Assembly (NCBI RefSeq): GCF_016862375.1
Contig: NZ_BOMV01000113.1
Coordinates: 1-47,921 of the forward strand
Direction of reading: 5' to 3'
Origin: Paractinoplanes rishiriensis
Lineage (GTDB): Bacteria; Actinomycetota; Actinomycetes; Mycobacteriales; Micromonosporaceae
DNA: 47,921 nucleotides
Position 1 is the stretch's first letter. Each line of letters begins with the position of its first letter. Shown here piece by piece: positions 41,301-47,688 of this stretch. The position numbers and the translations under genes are program-made. Under the pieces are notes generated by a model. The model saw nothing but the letters and a program-made list of their open reading frames with translations, was not told where the DNA came from and made no database searches.

Positions 41301-41803
41301 ATCGCGTCGGGTGCGGCCTCGAGCAGGCCACGGAATTTCGCCTCGGCCCGGATCCGGTCGCTGACGTCGCGGACTGCGGCGGCCACCAACGGTCCCTGCT
41401 CGGTGTCGATCGGTGACAGGGATATCTCCGCCGGGAACCGGCTGCCGTCCTTGCGCCGGCCCGCCAGGTGCATTCCGGCGCCCATCGGCCGTGGATGCGC
41501 ATCCGCCGAGTACCGTCGCCGGTGGCTCGGATGTACGTCGCGGGCATCCTCAGGTACCAACAATTCGATCGGCTGGCCCAGCAACTCCGCACGGTCGTAT
41601 CCGAACAGCCGTTCCGCCTGGGCGTTGACCAACCCGATCAACCCATCCGCGGTCACCGCCACGATCGCGTCCGGCGCCGCCTCCAGCAGCCCGCTGTCCC
41701 CGAATGAACGCTGCGTCACCATCTCGACCGCCTCACCCCCGGAAGAGGTCGCCCTCACCGGCGAGACCCCACGCCTACGGTAGACCGGGTTGGGAGCATT
41801 CAT
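38309..41803 (-). CDS. Hybrid histidine kinase with six PAS domains and a receiver
   Basis: 1,164-residue signalling protein with no transmembrane segment, so probably cytoplasmic. Six PAS modules begin at about residues 39, 160, 281, 402, 524 and 645, a near-constant 121-residue period. Five share almost the same words (GLLEAAPDAIVG, NAQ.ERLFGY, PRPMGAGMQLAGRRKDG). The fourth (SSHDAIMGKTLDGVITSWNP) is a different PAS type. Then follow a short coiled coil, a phospho-acceptor domain with His797 (GGVAHDFNNLLAV), a HATPase domain (NLAVNARDAMPDGG, VADTGTGIA, GTGLGLATVYGI) and a C-terminal receiver with Asp1096 (LLLTDVIMPHMLG). The PAS ligands (redox, light, small molecule) cannot be told. The partner regulator is not adjacent. 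Start MNAPNPVYR at 41803; the Met at residue 28 is an alternative. Confidence 0.93.
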   Translation of the reverse strand: MNAPNPVYRRRGVSPVRATSSGGEAVEMVTQRSFGDSGLLEAAPDAIVAVTADGLIGLVNAQAERLFGYDRAELLGQPIELLVPEDARDVHPSHRRRYSADAHPRPMGAGMHLAGRRKDGSRFPAEISLSPIDTEQGPLVAAAVRDVSDRIRAEAKFRGLLEAAPDAIVGATSDGTIALVNAQTERLFGYGRDELIGRPVEILIPEYARDAHPGYRDGYLHDPAPRPMGAGMQLAGRRKDGSRFPAEISLSSIDTEDGLLVSAAVRDVSDRIRAEAKFRGLLEAAPDAIIGVTRDGTIALANAQTERLFGYSRNELIGQPIEILVPDRVRSVHPEHRRQYFAQPQPRPMGAGLELSARRKDGTEFWCEISLSSIETEEGTLVSAAVRDITERRRAAEAQNRLATIVQSSHDAIMGKTLDGVITSWNPGAERLYGYTADEMIGRNAEELFPAARRASEAGILARIGRGERVEQYQTERVRKDGSTVTVSLSMSPITDAAGTIIGVASVSRDISERQRAEAKFLSLLEAAPDAIVGVAPDGTIALVNAQVEQLFGYQRDQLLGQPVEILVPEYARDRHPGYRRGYLTDPAPRPMGAGMQLAGRRRDGSHFPAEISLSSIQTDDGILVSAAIRDVTERTRAEAKFRGLLEAAPDAIVGVAADGQITLVNAQAERLFGYHRDELLGQPIEILVPDRVRRVHPAHRTDYFRHPQPRPMGAGTQLAARRKDGTEFPAEISLSALDTEDGPIVSAAIRDVTDRIEAQAERERLKAAAERERLEAQLHQAQRLESLGQLAGGVAHDFNNLLAVMLNYTTFVAEEIADAADREGGRWPQVSHDIRQIQRAGERATELTHQLLAFGRREVVRPQVLNLNTVVAEIEALLQRTLGEHIQLHTTPDPHLWPVLADPGQLEQVLVNLAVNARDAMPDGGTLSIDTTNLTIADTTTAPPGLRTGRYVKLRVADTGTGIAPDVAERVFEPFFTTKPKGEGTGLGLATVYGIITQAGGHADIRSCPDAGTAFTAYLPATDQQPEQVEQPTAPAPRSHSGETVLVVEDEEALREVTRRILSRNGYHVLTAHNGPEALKIAEQCTHDIHLLLTDVIMPHMLGKELATKIRDLSPHTRVLYMSGYAQPVLASQGTLDPGVILVEKPFSETTLLDRIRTVLDPP
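39533..41689 (-). repeat. Tandem PAS-module repeat, period about 363 bases
   Basis: Six consecutive units of about 363 bases encode the PAS modules of the kinase. Units 1, 2, 3, 5 and 6 are so similar in protein wording that they must stem from internal duplication. Unit 4 is unrelated in sequence but has the same length. Units 2 and 5 share the PEYARD, HPGYR and DPAPRPMGAG wording. Units 3 and 6 share PDRVR, VHP and QPRPMGAG, suggesting an ancestral pair was itself duplicated. Confidence 0.8.
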
Positions 41804-41854
41804 GCCGAATCCACCGCACCGTTGAACCCCGCTCTCGCGACCGAATCAGGGCGC

Positions 41855-42065
41855 TGCACCGCCGCGGCAGGTCATGCGGCAGATACGCCCACTGACAGCC
41901 GGTCCGGCCCTGATAGAGGATCGCGTTCACGACCTCGCGCAGATCCTGCTCACCCTGACGGCCCGCAACCGAGACACGCCTCGATCGCCACGCGTCCAGA
42001 AACGGCCCGATCAACGCCCACTGCGCGTCCGTCACGTCGCTCGGATACGGCTTCCGATCACCCAT
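41855..42065 (-). pseudogene. IS5-family transposase N-terminal fragment
   Basis: About 70 residues: GDRKPYPSDVTDAQWALIGP, FLDAWRSRR, then EQDLREVVNAILYQGRTGCQ and WAYLPHDLPRR. This is the N-terminal helical domain of IS5-type transposases, related to the intact gene at 42312 (AYPSDISDARWALIAPTLLA). After LPHDLPRR the likeness is lost, roughly 50 bases before the kinase start codon. The catalytic part is gone. The kinase promoter may therefore lie within or next to this insertion remnant. Confidence 0.8.
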
Positions 42066-42311
42066 GACCAGCCAACGCCGCTGCTACACAGCCGGGCGTG
42101 ACCGAGATTCGCCTTTCACGTCATCGAGTGATCACGATCTACAGCGAACCTCCGGAACGATCTCCAAACGGACACAAGAGACGGGTAGGACAATAAGCTG
42201 TCGTCCGTTTCGTAAATAGATACGCCCGGAATTCCGTCTGAGGTAGAGATACCCTGGAATCGCCGTTAGGGCCTGCTGCGAGCCGCTCGGCTTTGTCCAG
42301 AGTAGATCTTC

Positions 42312-43154
42312 GTGGTGACTGCTCGCCGCGCCTACCCCAGCGACATCTCCGACGCCCGCTGGGCCCTGATCGCACCGACCCTGCTCGCCTGGCAACAAGC
42401 CCGCATCGACCGGCGACCGACCGGCGAGCCGGCCCGCACCGACGTCCGGGAGGTACTCAACGCCATTTTCTACGTCAACCGGACCGGGATCGCCTGGAAA
42501 TACCTTCCCCATGACTTTCCGCCACACACCACGGTCTACTACTACTATGCGGCCTGGCGCGACGAAGGCATCTTCGCCCAGCTCAACCTGGACCTGACCA
42601 CTCTGGCCCGAGTGAAGGCCGGCCGCGACCCGCAGCCCACCGCCGCGGTCATTGATACACAGAGCGTTAAGACCTCCACGAACCCGCCAATCGCCACCCA
42701 GGGAACCGACGCAGCCAAGAAGATCGTCGGCCGTAAACGCAGCGTCGTCACAGACGCCTTGGGGCTCCTGCTGGCCGTCATCGTCATGGCCGCGTCCGTG
42801 ACCGAGAACCGCGCCGGCATTCAAGCCCTGGACCAGGTCAAGGCATCACACCCATCCATCACCAAGACCTGGGTGGACGCAGGCTTCAAGAACCAGTTCG
42901 TCGAACACGCCGCTACCCTCGGTATCGACGCCGAGATCGTGCCACGAAACACCGAAACCCGAGGCTTCCACGTAGTCAAACGGCGCTGGGTCGTCGAAAG
43001 AACCCTGGGCTGGCTGATGCTGCACCGCCGACTGGTCCGCGACTACGAGACCCTGCCGACCAGCTCCGAGGCAATGATCCACATCGCGATGATCGACAAC
43101 ATCAGCCGCCGAATAACGGACGAATCCACCCCTACCTGGCGAGGAACATACTAG
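42312..43154 (+). CDS. IS5-family transposase, apparently intact
   Basis: 280-residue DDE transposase. N-terminal domain: AYPSDISDARWALIAPTLLA, REVLNAIFYVNRTGIAWKYL, PHDFPPHTTVYYYYAAWRDE. First Asp in AAVIDTQSVKTS; second Asp in KTWVDAGFKNQFVEHAATLG; Glu region VVKRRWVVERTLGWLMLHRR. All three catalytic regions are in frame. Terminal inverted repeats were looked for (bases 42240-42311 and 43140-43200) but no convincing pair was found, so the element limits are unknown. The C-terminus extends past the Glu domain to near base 43154, as usual. Confidence 0.88.
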   Translation: MVTARRAYPSDISDARWALIAPTLLAWQQARIDRRPTGEPARTDVREVLNAIFYVNRTGIAWKYLPHDFPPHTTVYYYYAAWRDEGIFAQLNLDLTTLARVKAGRDPQPTAAVIDTQSVKTSTNPPIATQGTDAAKKIVGRKRSVVTDALGLLLAVIVMAASVTENRAGIQALDQVKASHPSITKTWVDAGFKNQFVEHAATLGIDAEIVPRNTETRGFHVVKRRWVVERTLGWLMLHRRLVRDYETLPTSSEAMIHIAMIDNISRRITDESTPTWRGTY

Positions 43155-43482
43155 TAGATCAAGAACAAATCGAACGCCCTCTGAGTGCCGGCACAGAAGG
43201 AACGGCGCTGGTGACGCCTCCCGTCCTGGCGGTGGACGCTGCTCTTAGCTTCGGCCTTCCGGCATGATCGAATGCACTCCTCTCGCTGCATGTCCGGACG
43301 CCAGCTGAACGGTCGGCATGTTACTCGGAGTAAGCCTGTGGCACGTTCGATGCGCACGCTTGACGCGTCTGGCGCGCCTCGACGGACAGTGTTCACAGGC
43401 AGGAACCGACGTCACACGTCCTTCTTCGGCGCGGACAAACTTCTCTGGCAAAGCACAGACCCCCAACCGCGCAGATGACGAA
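43155..43482. other. Intergenic region after the IS5-type transposase
   Basis: About 330 bases. It must include the right end of the IS element. Frames on both strands are short and without family likeness. No other feature recognised. Confidence 0.4.
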
Positions 43483-43641
43483 CTACGGGCCGGCGGGGCG
43501 GATCCATGGGTCGAGGATCAGGTGCTCGAGGCCGAACGCGGCGAACCTGCCGAACAGCGGCTGCGTCAGCTGGACCATCTTCACCCGCAGCTTGCCGTCG
43601 TCCGGGGTGATCAGGTAGATGCCTAGAGCTTCGTCATTCAT
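43483..43641 (-). CDS. Small 52-residue protein coupled to the upstream frame
   Basis: Short frame beginning MNDEALGIYLITPDDGKLRV, then KMVQLTQPLFGRFAAFGLEH and LILDPWIRPAGP, ending in a TAG at 43483. Its ATG overlaps the TGA of the preceding frame (ATGA), a coupling arrangement typical of real operon genes. The composition is balanced, unlike the Arg-rich shadows nearby. Family not recognised. It may be the last gene of the leftward mobile-element-like set. Confidence 0.6.
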   Translation of the reverse strand: MNDEALGIYLITPDDGKLRVKMVQLTQPLFGRFAAFGLEHLILDPWIRPAGP

Positions 43642-44364
43642 GCGCGCCCCGACCGCTTTGCCGGTAGTGGCCTGCAGCTCATGGCCGAAAGACGGTAGTT
43701 TGACTCAATTGCTGCGGGCAAGGGCTCATGGTCATGGCTTTCGACGACCTGCGACGCAGGGCGGTGAACGAAATCCGGCTCGCCGTCTGGAGGGTCCGTC
43801 TCTGCGCCGCGACGGTCACTCATTGCCGCGGGGCTGGTCAGCGGAACCGTCAGGTAGATGCGCGGGTTGGCGTTACCGGCTGCCCGAGACTCGTGAATCG
43901 CGTCAAGGACCGCCTCGCGGGCGGCATCACCGCTGAGATCCGCGAGCGTTACTCGCGGGTGTTGCTCGATGCCGGTCTCCCTGATAGAGGCGATGACCCA
44001 TTCGCCACCGATCAGCGCGACTTCGCAGGTGATCGATGCCGCAGGTTCGGTCGGGTCAGGTGCGGCGTCATTTGATCCACTGGCTCCTTGGATCTTTCCG
44101 GGTTCTTGGACGTCATGCCCACCAAGCGTGGCTGTTGGGTTCTTCGCCGCTGTTAGCCGAATTGCTTCGCCCAACAGGACCCCAACAGATTCGGGATAGC
44201 GCGCTGTCACACGCGCCGACCCGACGGGTTCCCATCCGAGGGATTCGGCGACGGCGCGTACGCGCTCGGCCTGCTCCTGCATCGACTGGTCGTCCGTTGT
44301 CTCGGGGAGACGCGGATGTAGGTGGCGACGCGTGGGCGCCCGGGATGGGGTGGCGGTGTCGCAT
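43638..44364 (-). pseudogene. Serine-recombinase-like N-terminal protein, frameshifted
   Basis: An ATG at 44364 has a strong GAAGGAG six bases upstream. In a neighbouring frame, RPRVATYIRVSP is the opening of resolvase-type serine recombinases (Y-x-R-V-S with the catalytic Ser). After a second shift the text continues TDDQSMQEQAERVRAVAESL, GWEPVGSARV, again like a resolvase helix (QxxxxxxxAExxGW). The rest (VLLGEAIRLTAAKNPTATLG, ASIRETGIEQHPRVTLADLS, LDAIHESRAAGNANPRIYLT) does not resemble a recombinase, so it may be a different protein with a resolvase-like start. Two indels within about 60 bases break the frame. The open part alone runs 43638-44282. Confidence 0.45.
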
Positions 44365-44800
44365 GACGTTCTCCTTCGGGCGGGGCCGCCGGGCGGAGAA
44401 CCCGGCGGCCTGTGGTGGCTGAGTCAGTCAGCTGACGGATCGGCGGGCGGGGCGCAGCGCCGCGGAGCTGGCGGAGATGGTCCAAGATCATTGCGGTGAG
44501 GAGAGAGACGGTGTCTTTGCGCTGTTCGGGAGTCATCGGTGTGGTGTCGGGCCGGGTCAGCGTGAGGTGCACGAGTTGGTTGCTGCCGGGCGTCCAGTCG
44601 GTGCGCTGCAGCGGCGCGGTCGCCGGCGGCGCGGCAGCGTAACTTGACTCATTTGCTGACGGGCTCGGCCTGTCGGCTCTGTCGTGAGGCGACAGGTCTT
44701 TGTCGCGGTGGCCTGGTGTGGTGTCGCGGGTGACACGGCGCCGCCGCTCGTTCTGACGCCGGGTGTCAGGATGGTTGTCGCGTCCGGTGGGGGGTGTCAC
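44207..44800 (-). CDS. Unidentified protein, mobile-element context
   Basis: Open frame of 197 residues, beginning at a GTG that overlaps the preceding stop (GTGA). The N-terminal 60 residues are polar and disordered (Arg, Asp, Pro). The middle is sensible: QLVHLTLTRPDTTPMTPEQR, KDTVSLLTAMILDHLRQLRG. The part after about residue 130 crosses a hairpin and the start region of the next gene. It is probably out of its natural frame, so the true protein may end near base 44411 if a frameshift is assumed. No family recognised. Confidence 0.45.
   Translation of the reverse strand: MTPPTGRDNHPDTRRQNERRRRVTRDTTPGHRDKDLSPHDRADRPSPSANESSYAAAPPATAPLQRTDWTPGSNQLVHLTLTRPDTTPMTPEQRKDTVSLLTAMILDHLRQLRGAAPRPPIRQLTDSATTGRRVLRPAAPPEGERHATPPPHPGRPRVATYIRVSPRQRTTSRCRSRPSAYAPSPNPSDGNPSGRRV
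44384..44410 (-). other. Intercistronic hairpin ahead of the recombinase-like start
   Basis: Perfect 10-base stem GGCCGCCGGG / CCCGGCGGCC with a 7-base loop. On the minus strand it stands directly before GAAGGAG and the ATG at 44364. It marks a gene boundary and may end or stabilise the upstream message. The current open frame of the upstream gene runs through it, which is one reason to suspect a frameshift there. Confidence 0.6.
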
Positions 44801-45519
44801 GGTTTCCGGTCCGGATGGCCGAAGATCACCAATGTGGTGCTGGTGGTTTGACGCGGGGTGTCGGCGTGGTTGCCGTGGTTTGACACCGTTGAGTCGTCGC
44901 GGGCTGTCGTGTAGGTGAAGGTGTCGCGGCCGTCGGTTGCGGGCAGCGGCACGATGTCGTGCAGGTGGCGGAGGCCGGCGGCCTGCGCGGCAGGCAGCAG
45001 GACCTGCTCGTGCTCGGCGTACCTCATACCGGACTCGCTGTTGGCGGCGGCGGTGATGGCGACGATGACACTGCCGTCCGCCGCAAGGTGCCGCTGGCAG
45101 GCGCTGAGCAGGTTGTCGGCCTGCCTCGGGTTGCCGGTCGGCCGGGGCCAGCGCAGCACGACGAGCGTGGCTGCTGCGCGTGACGCGGGCGCCGCTGGTA
45201 GGTCGGCGAGGTCGGTGACGGCCAGGTAGCGGCGGCCGGTGGTTTCGGCGGCGTGCCGCAGGGCGTCGTCGGCGTCAAGGTCGACCACGGTGCTGTGGAC
45301 ATCGCTGTAGATCGCGACAAGGTTGTGCGCCAGTCGCGGCGTCAGCGGGCTGTCACCGGCGACGAGGTCACCTGTTGCGCCGGTGTCGTCCAGGGCGGTC
45401 CGCCAAACAATGACCGCCGCCGTGTCGCGGCCGTCGCGGATGTCACGGGTGACAGCACTTCGCCGCGGCGCGCTCGGGCCGGTTGAAGTGGTGGGCAGGT
45501 TGGGATCGTGGGCAGCCAT
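44797..45519 (-). CDS. SAM-methyltransferase-like (Rossmann) protein, mobile-element context
   Basis: 240-residue protein. Residues about 80-225 read like a class I methyltransferase-type Rossmann fold. STVVDLDADDALRHAAETTG resembles the acidic-loop strand, ATLVVLRWPRPTGNPRQADN the motif-IV strand, and LLSACQRHLAADGSVIVAIT the later helix-strand pair. A glycine-rich motif I is not evident, so catalytic activity is uncertain. The frame opens at a TTG (45561), but the ATG at 45519 has GGGAG nine bases upstream and is preferred. It is first gene of the leftward set and diverges from the HTH gene at 46033 across the CAACAG-repeat region. Confidence 0.55.
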   Translation of the reverse strand: MAAHDPNLPTTSTGPSAPRRSAVTRDIRDGRDTAAVIVWRTALDDTGATGDLVAGDSPLTPRLAHNLVAIYSDVHSTVVDLDADDALRHAAETTGRRYLAVTDLADLPAAPASRAAATLVVLRWPRPTGNPRQADNLLSACQRHLAADGSVIVAITAAANSESGMRYAEHEQVLLPAAQAAGLRHLHDIVPLPATDGRDTFTYTTARDDSTVSNHGNHADTPRQTTSTTLVIFGHPDRKP

Positions 45520-46032
45520 AGGCGGGTTGCTCCCGTGCCGACGAGCCGTGTTCGCAATCAACTAAGGCGTCGTGAATGGCAAGTACGCGGCGCTGATGTA
45601 CGTCGCACTACTCAACAGCCACCTAACAGGTCAGCGTTGCTGGCGTACCGTGCCCAACAGTCCGGGCCCTGTTGGGTGGACATCCACCCAACAGCGGCCC
45701 CGCGGGTCTAGCCCTCAACACGCCGAAACCCTGACGGCTGGTAGCAGCACCCGGGCGTCCGTACCGGTGCTGCGGGGCGGCGGGATCCGCGGATGGTCGG
45801 CGAGATCTTCGGCCAACGCGGCCCAACAGCGCGCTGACCTCGACTGTTGGCCGACGGCTGCCGGCAGCAGCTGACGCGGCCGGTCATGCCGGGGTGGCGT
45901 TGGGTGGCCGTGACCACGGCCAACAGCACCGCGGCCCGGTCGGCGTCCCCGGCCAGTGTTGGGCTGACCTGCCTGAATAGCGGTCCCCGCGCCGAACTTC
46001 CTCGGTGCACCACCCTATTCGGGAGCTCTGCA
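45520..46032. promoter_or_regulatory. Divergent control region with CAACAG repeats
   Basis: A 513-base non-coding region between two divergent genes. CAACAG or its complement CTGTTG occurs at 45613, 45655, 45669, 45689, 45824, 45844 and 45921, with a near-copy TAACAG at 45624. Several are extended to CCCAACAG. The copies alternate in orientation and form nested inverted repeats. A further hairpin TGGCCGTG / CACGGCCA lies at about 45905-45922. It could be an operator for the adjacent HTH protein or an iteron-like origin of a former mobile element. Confidence 0.6.
45669..45694. repeat. 26-base near-perfect palindrome
   Basis: Arms CTGTTGGGTGGA and TCCACCCAACAG are exact complements of 12 bases, separated by only CA. 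Each arm ends in the CTGTTG/CAACAG hexamer found repeatedly around it. A two-base centre is too short for a normal RNA hairpin loop. A dimeric DNA-binding protein site is the likelier reading. Confidence 0.85.
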
Positions 46033-46779
46033 GTGGCTACCTCTTCCTGGCCGTCGACGCCGCTGGACGCGGCGGAGAAGGCATTCACCATGCTGTCCGA
46101 GGCGCCGACCCACGTGCCGTTCGACGCACGCGGCTTCGAGGGACTGCCCGACCGCATTCTGCCCCTCGACGAGCTGCGCACAGCGCTGCTCGCGACCGGT
46201 ACCGGCCATCAGGTCCGCGACGCGGTCTGGCGCGAGCTCGTCGTCCGCGCCCGCCGCGACGGCCCGGCCTGGCGCGTCGCCGCGGTCGGGATGGCCATGC
46301 CGGGGCTGCGCCGGCAAGCCGGTCTGCTGGCCGCGGGCTGGCATGGCGACACACACGACCTGGACGCCGAACTGCTGGTCGGATTCATGGAGCGCTTGGC
46401 GACGGTCGACCTCGGCGAGCCGCGGGTCTGCGGCCGGCTCATCGACGCCGGTGTCCGCGCCGCACGGAAGATCCGCGACGCCGAGTCCGACACCATGTTG
46501 ATCCGCAGCGGCGAGTCCGGCTCGCTGCTGCCGATCCGGCCGTGGGATCACCCCGATCTCGTGTTGGCGCGGGCCGTGGCAACCGCGGTCATCGACCGCG
46601 AGGAGGCCCGGCTCATCGCCGCCACCCGGCTGGACGACTACACCCTGGCCCGAGTCGCCGCCGAGCTCGGCATCTCGCCGCAGACCGCGTCGGACTGGCG
46701 GGCTCGGGCAGAAAAGCGTCTGCAGCGGGCGATCGGCGACGGTGAGCTGTCGTTCGTGCCGCGAAGACGTGTGGCATAA
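46033..46779 (+). CDS. HTH DNA-binding protein, sigma-like or element regulator
   Basis: 248-residue soluble, mainly helical protein. The C-terminal segment DDYTLARVAAELGISPQTAS, DWRARAEKRLQRAIG is a clear helix-turn-helix of the kind seen in sigma region 4 and in transcription regulators. The body includes DAVWRELVVRARRDGPAWRV, AGLLAAGWHGDTHDLDAELL, and ERLATVDLGEPRVCGRLIDA. The GTG at 46033 stands seven bases after GGGAG and is preferred to the open frame from 45847. It diverges from the methyltransferase-like operon. The repeat-rich region just upstream is a natural candidate for its binding site; that is inference. Confidence 0.65.
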   Translation: MATSSWPSTPLDAAEKAFTMLSEAPTHVPFDARGFEGLPDRILPLDELRTALLATGTGHQVRDAVWRELVVRARRDGPAWRVAAVGMAMPGLRRQAGLLAAGWHGDTHDLDAELLVGFMERLATVDLGEPRVCGRLIDAGVRAARKIRDAESDTMLIRSGESGSLLPIRPWDHPDLVLARAVATAVIDREEARLIAATRLDDYTLARVAAELGISPQTASDWRARAEKRLQRAIGDGELSFVPRRRVA

Positions 46780-46851
46780 CGCCACCCGAAACCGTCACCT
46801 TCACAGCCCAAGCCACGGGGCTCTCCGCCGGCGGCGGCACAACCACCATGT

Positions 46852-47323
46852 TCAAGCCGCCCCCAGGGGCACGACGAGGGCCGCGCAAGTACCTGCCAGT
46901 CCCGGCTGCCGGATGACGGCACCCACCGCCCCCAGAGGCGGTCCCAGGATCATGCTTGCGATCAGCCAATAGACTCGCACGCTGCTCAGCATGACGTCGC
47001 CACCGAACCATGCCTTCAGACTTTCGTAGGCCGTGGTGGCCACGAGAAGCACGACACACCCGGCCAGCGCCGCTGGGAAGAGTCGCCTCATCCGCCGCTG
47101 GTCATCGCTCGCGATCCACCCCGCACCGACTGCCGCCGCCGCCCAAGCCCAACCGGAGTCGAGGATCAGACTGACGAACTCTGCGGTCTGTGACCAAGCG
47201 CTGCGGTCCCCGCGGGCCTCACCCACCTCGCCGAGGAAGACGGGCACATTGTTGACCACAGCGGCGCACCCCCAACGCCACCCCGACGGCCAGAACAATC
47301 GCCATCCTCCGAGCCCGCCACAT
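46852..47323 (-). pseudogene. Multi-pass membrane protein (DUF6518-like), frameshifted
   Basis: The N-terminus MWRARRMAIVLAVGVALG (ATG at 47323) is in one frame. After a one-base shift near 47275 the main frame reads CAAVVNNVPVFLGEVGEARG, FVSLILDSGWAWAAAAVGAG, RRLFPAALAGCVVLLVATTA, YWLIASMILGPPLGAVGAVI and GLAGTCAALVVPLGAA. That makes about five transmembrane helices, arranged like DUF6518-type actinobacterial proteins; this assignment is tentative. A further shift may hide the last residues beyond 46852. A single homopolymer-type indel (G-run) suggests either a recent mutation or a sequencing error. Confidence 0.5.
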
Positions 47324-47349
47324 CCGGCAACAGTAGGCGATCTGCCACG

Positions 47350-47681
47350 ATGAGCGTGCGTCTGTGCGTCGCCCCGTGGTGTGGGCCGCGCCGGTGGTGC
47401 GGAACGTGGACGGTCGCACCTGCTGGAACTGGTTGGTCTGTCCACGCCGAACCCGACCTGCGGGTCCGGCTGTCCGACCAGCCGGTGCTCGGCGGCCGGC
47501 AGGGGTGGCGCGTCTTCGACGACGGCCGGTGGCTCGAGCTGGGCCGGCTCAAAGGCAACCGGGGCGGTCAGATGTACGCCACCCGGCCGGCACCGACCTC
47601 GACCGGTTGACCAGCGTCTCCATCTGGTGCAAGCGGTTCGCGGTGTCGTTCGGCGCGGCCGGGCTCGGCCCGGTGGCCTGA
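47350..47681 (+). pseudogene. DM13-domain protein fragment, frameshifted
   Basis: The readable text is EPDLRVRLSDQPVLGG, WLELGRLKGNRGGQMYA, then after a one-base shift near 47585 AGTDLDRLTSVSIWCKRFAV, SFGAAGLGPVA. L-G-x-L-K-G-N-x-G-x-Q-x-Y followed by S-V-x-I-W-C-x-x-F-x-V-x-F-G-A-A is the DM13 signature, a domain linked to redox or electron-transfer proteins. The expected N-terminal secretion or membrane part is absent, and the first 25 residues of the open frame do not fit. This is a broken remnant. Confidence 0.7.
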
Positions 47682-47688
47682 CGCCGGT

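Noticed and set aside
42240..43200. Terminal inverted repeats for the IS5-type transposase at 42312
   Set aside because: Only a few matching bases (AGGGC) could be paired by eye, which is not enough to set element limits.
45600..46000. Repeats considered as a CRISPR array
   Set aside because: Hexamers are too short, irregularly spaced and in both orientations; no cas genes nearby.
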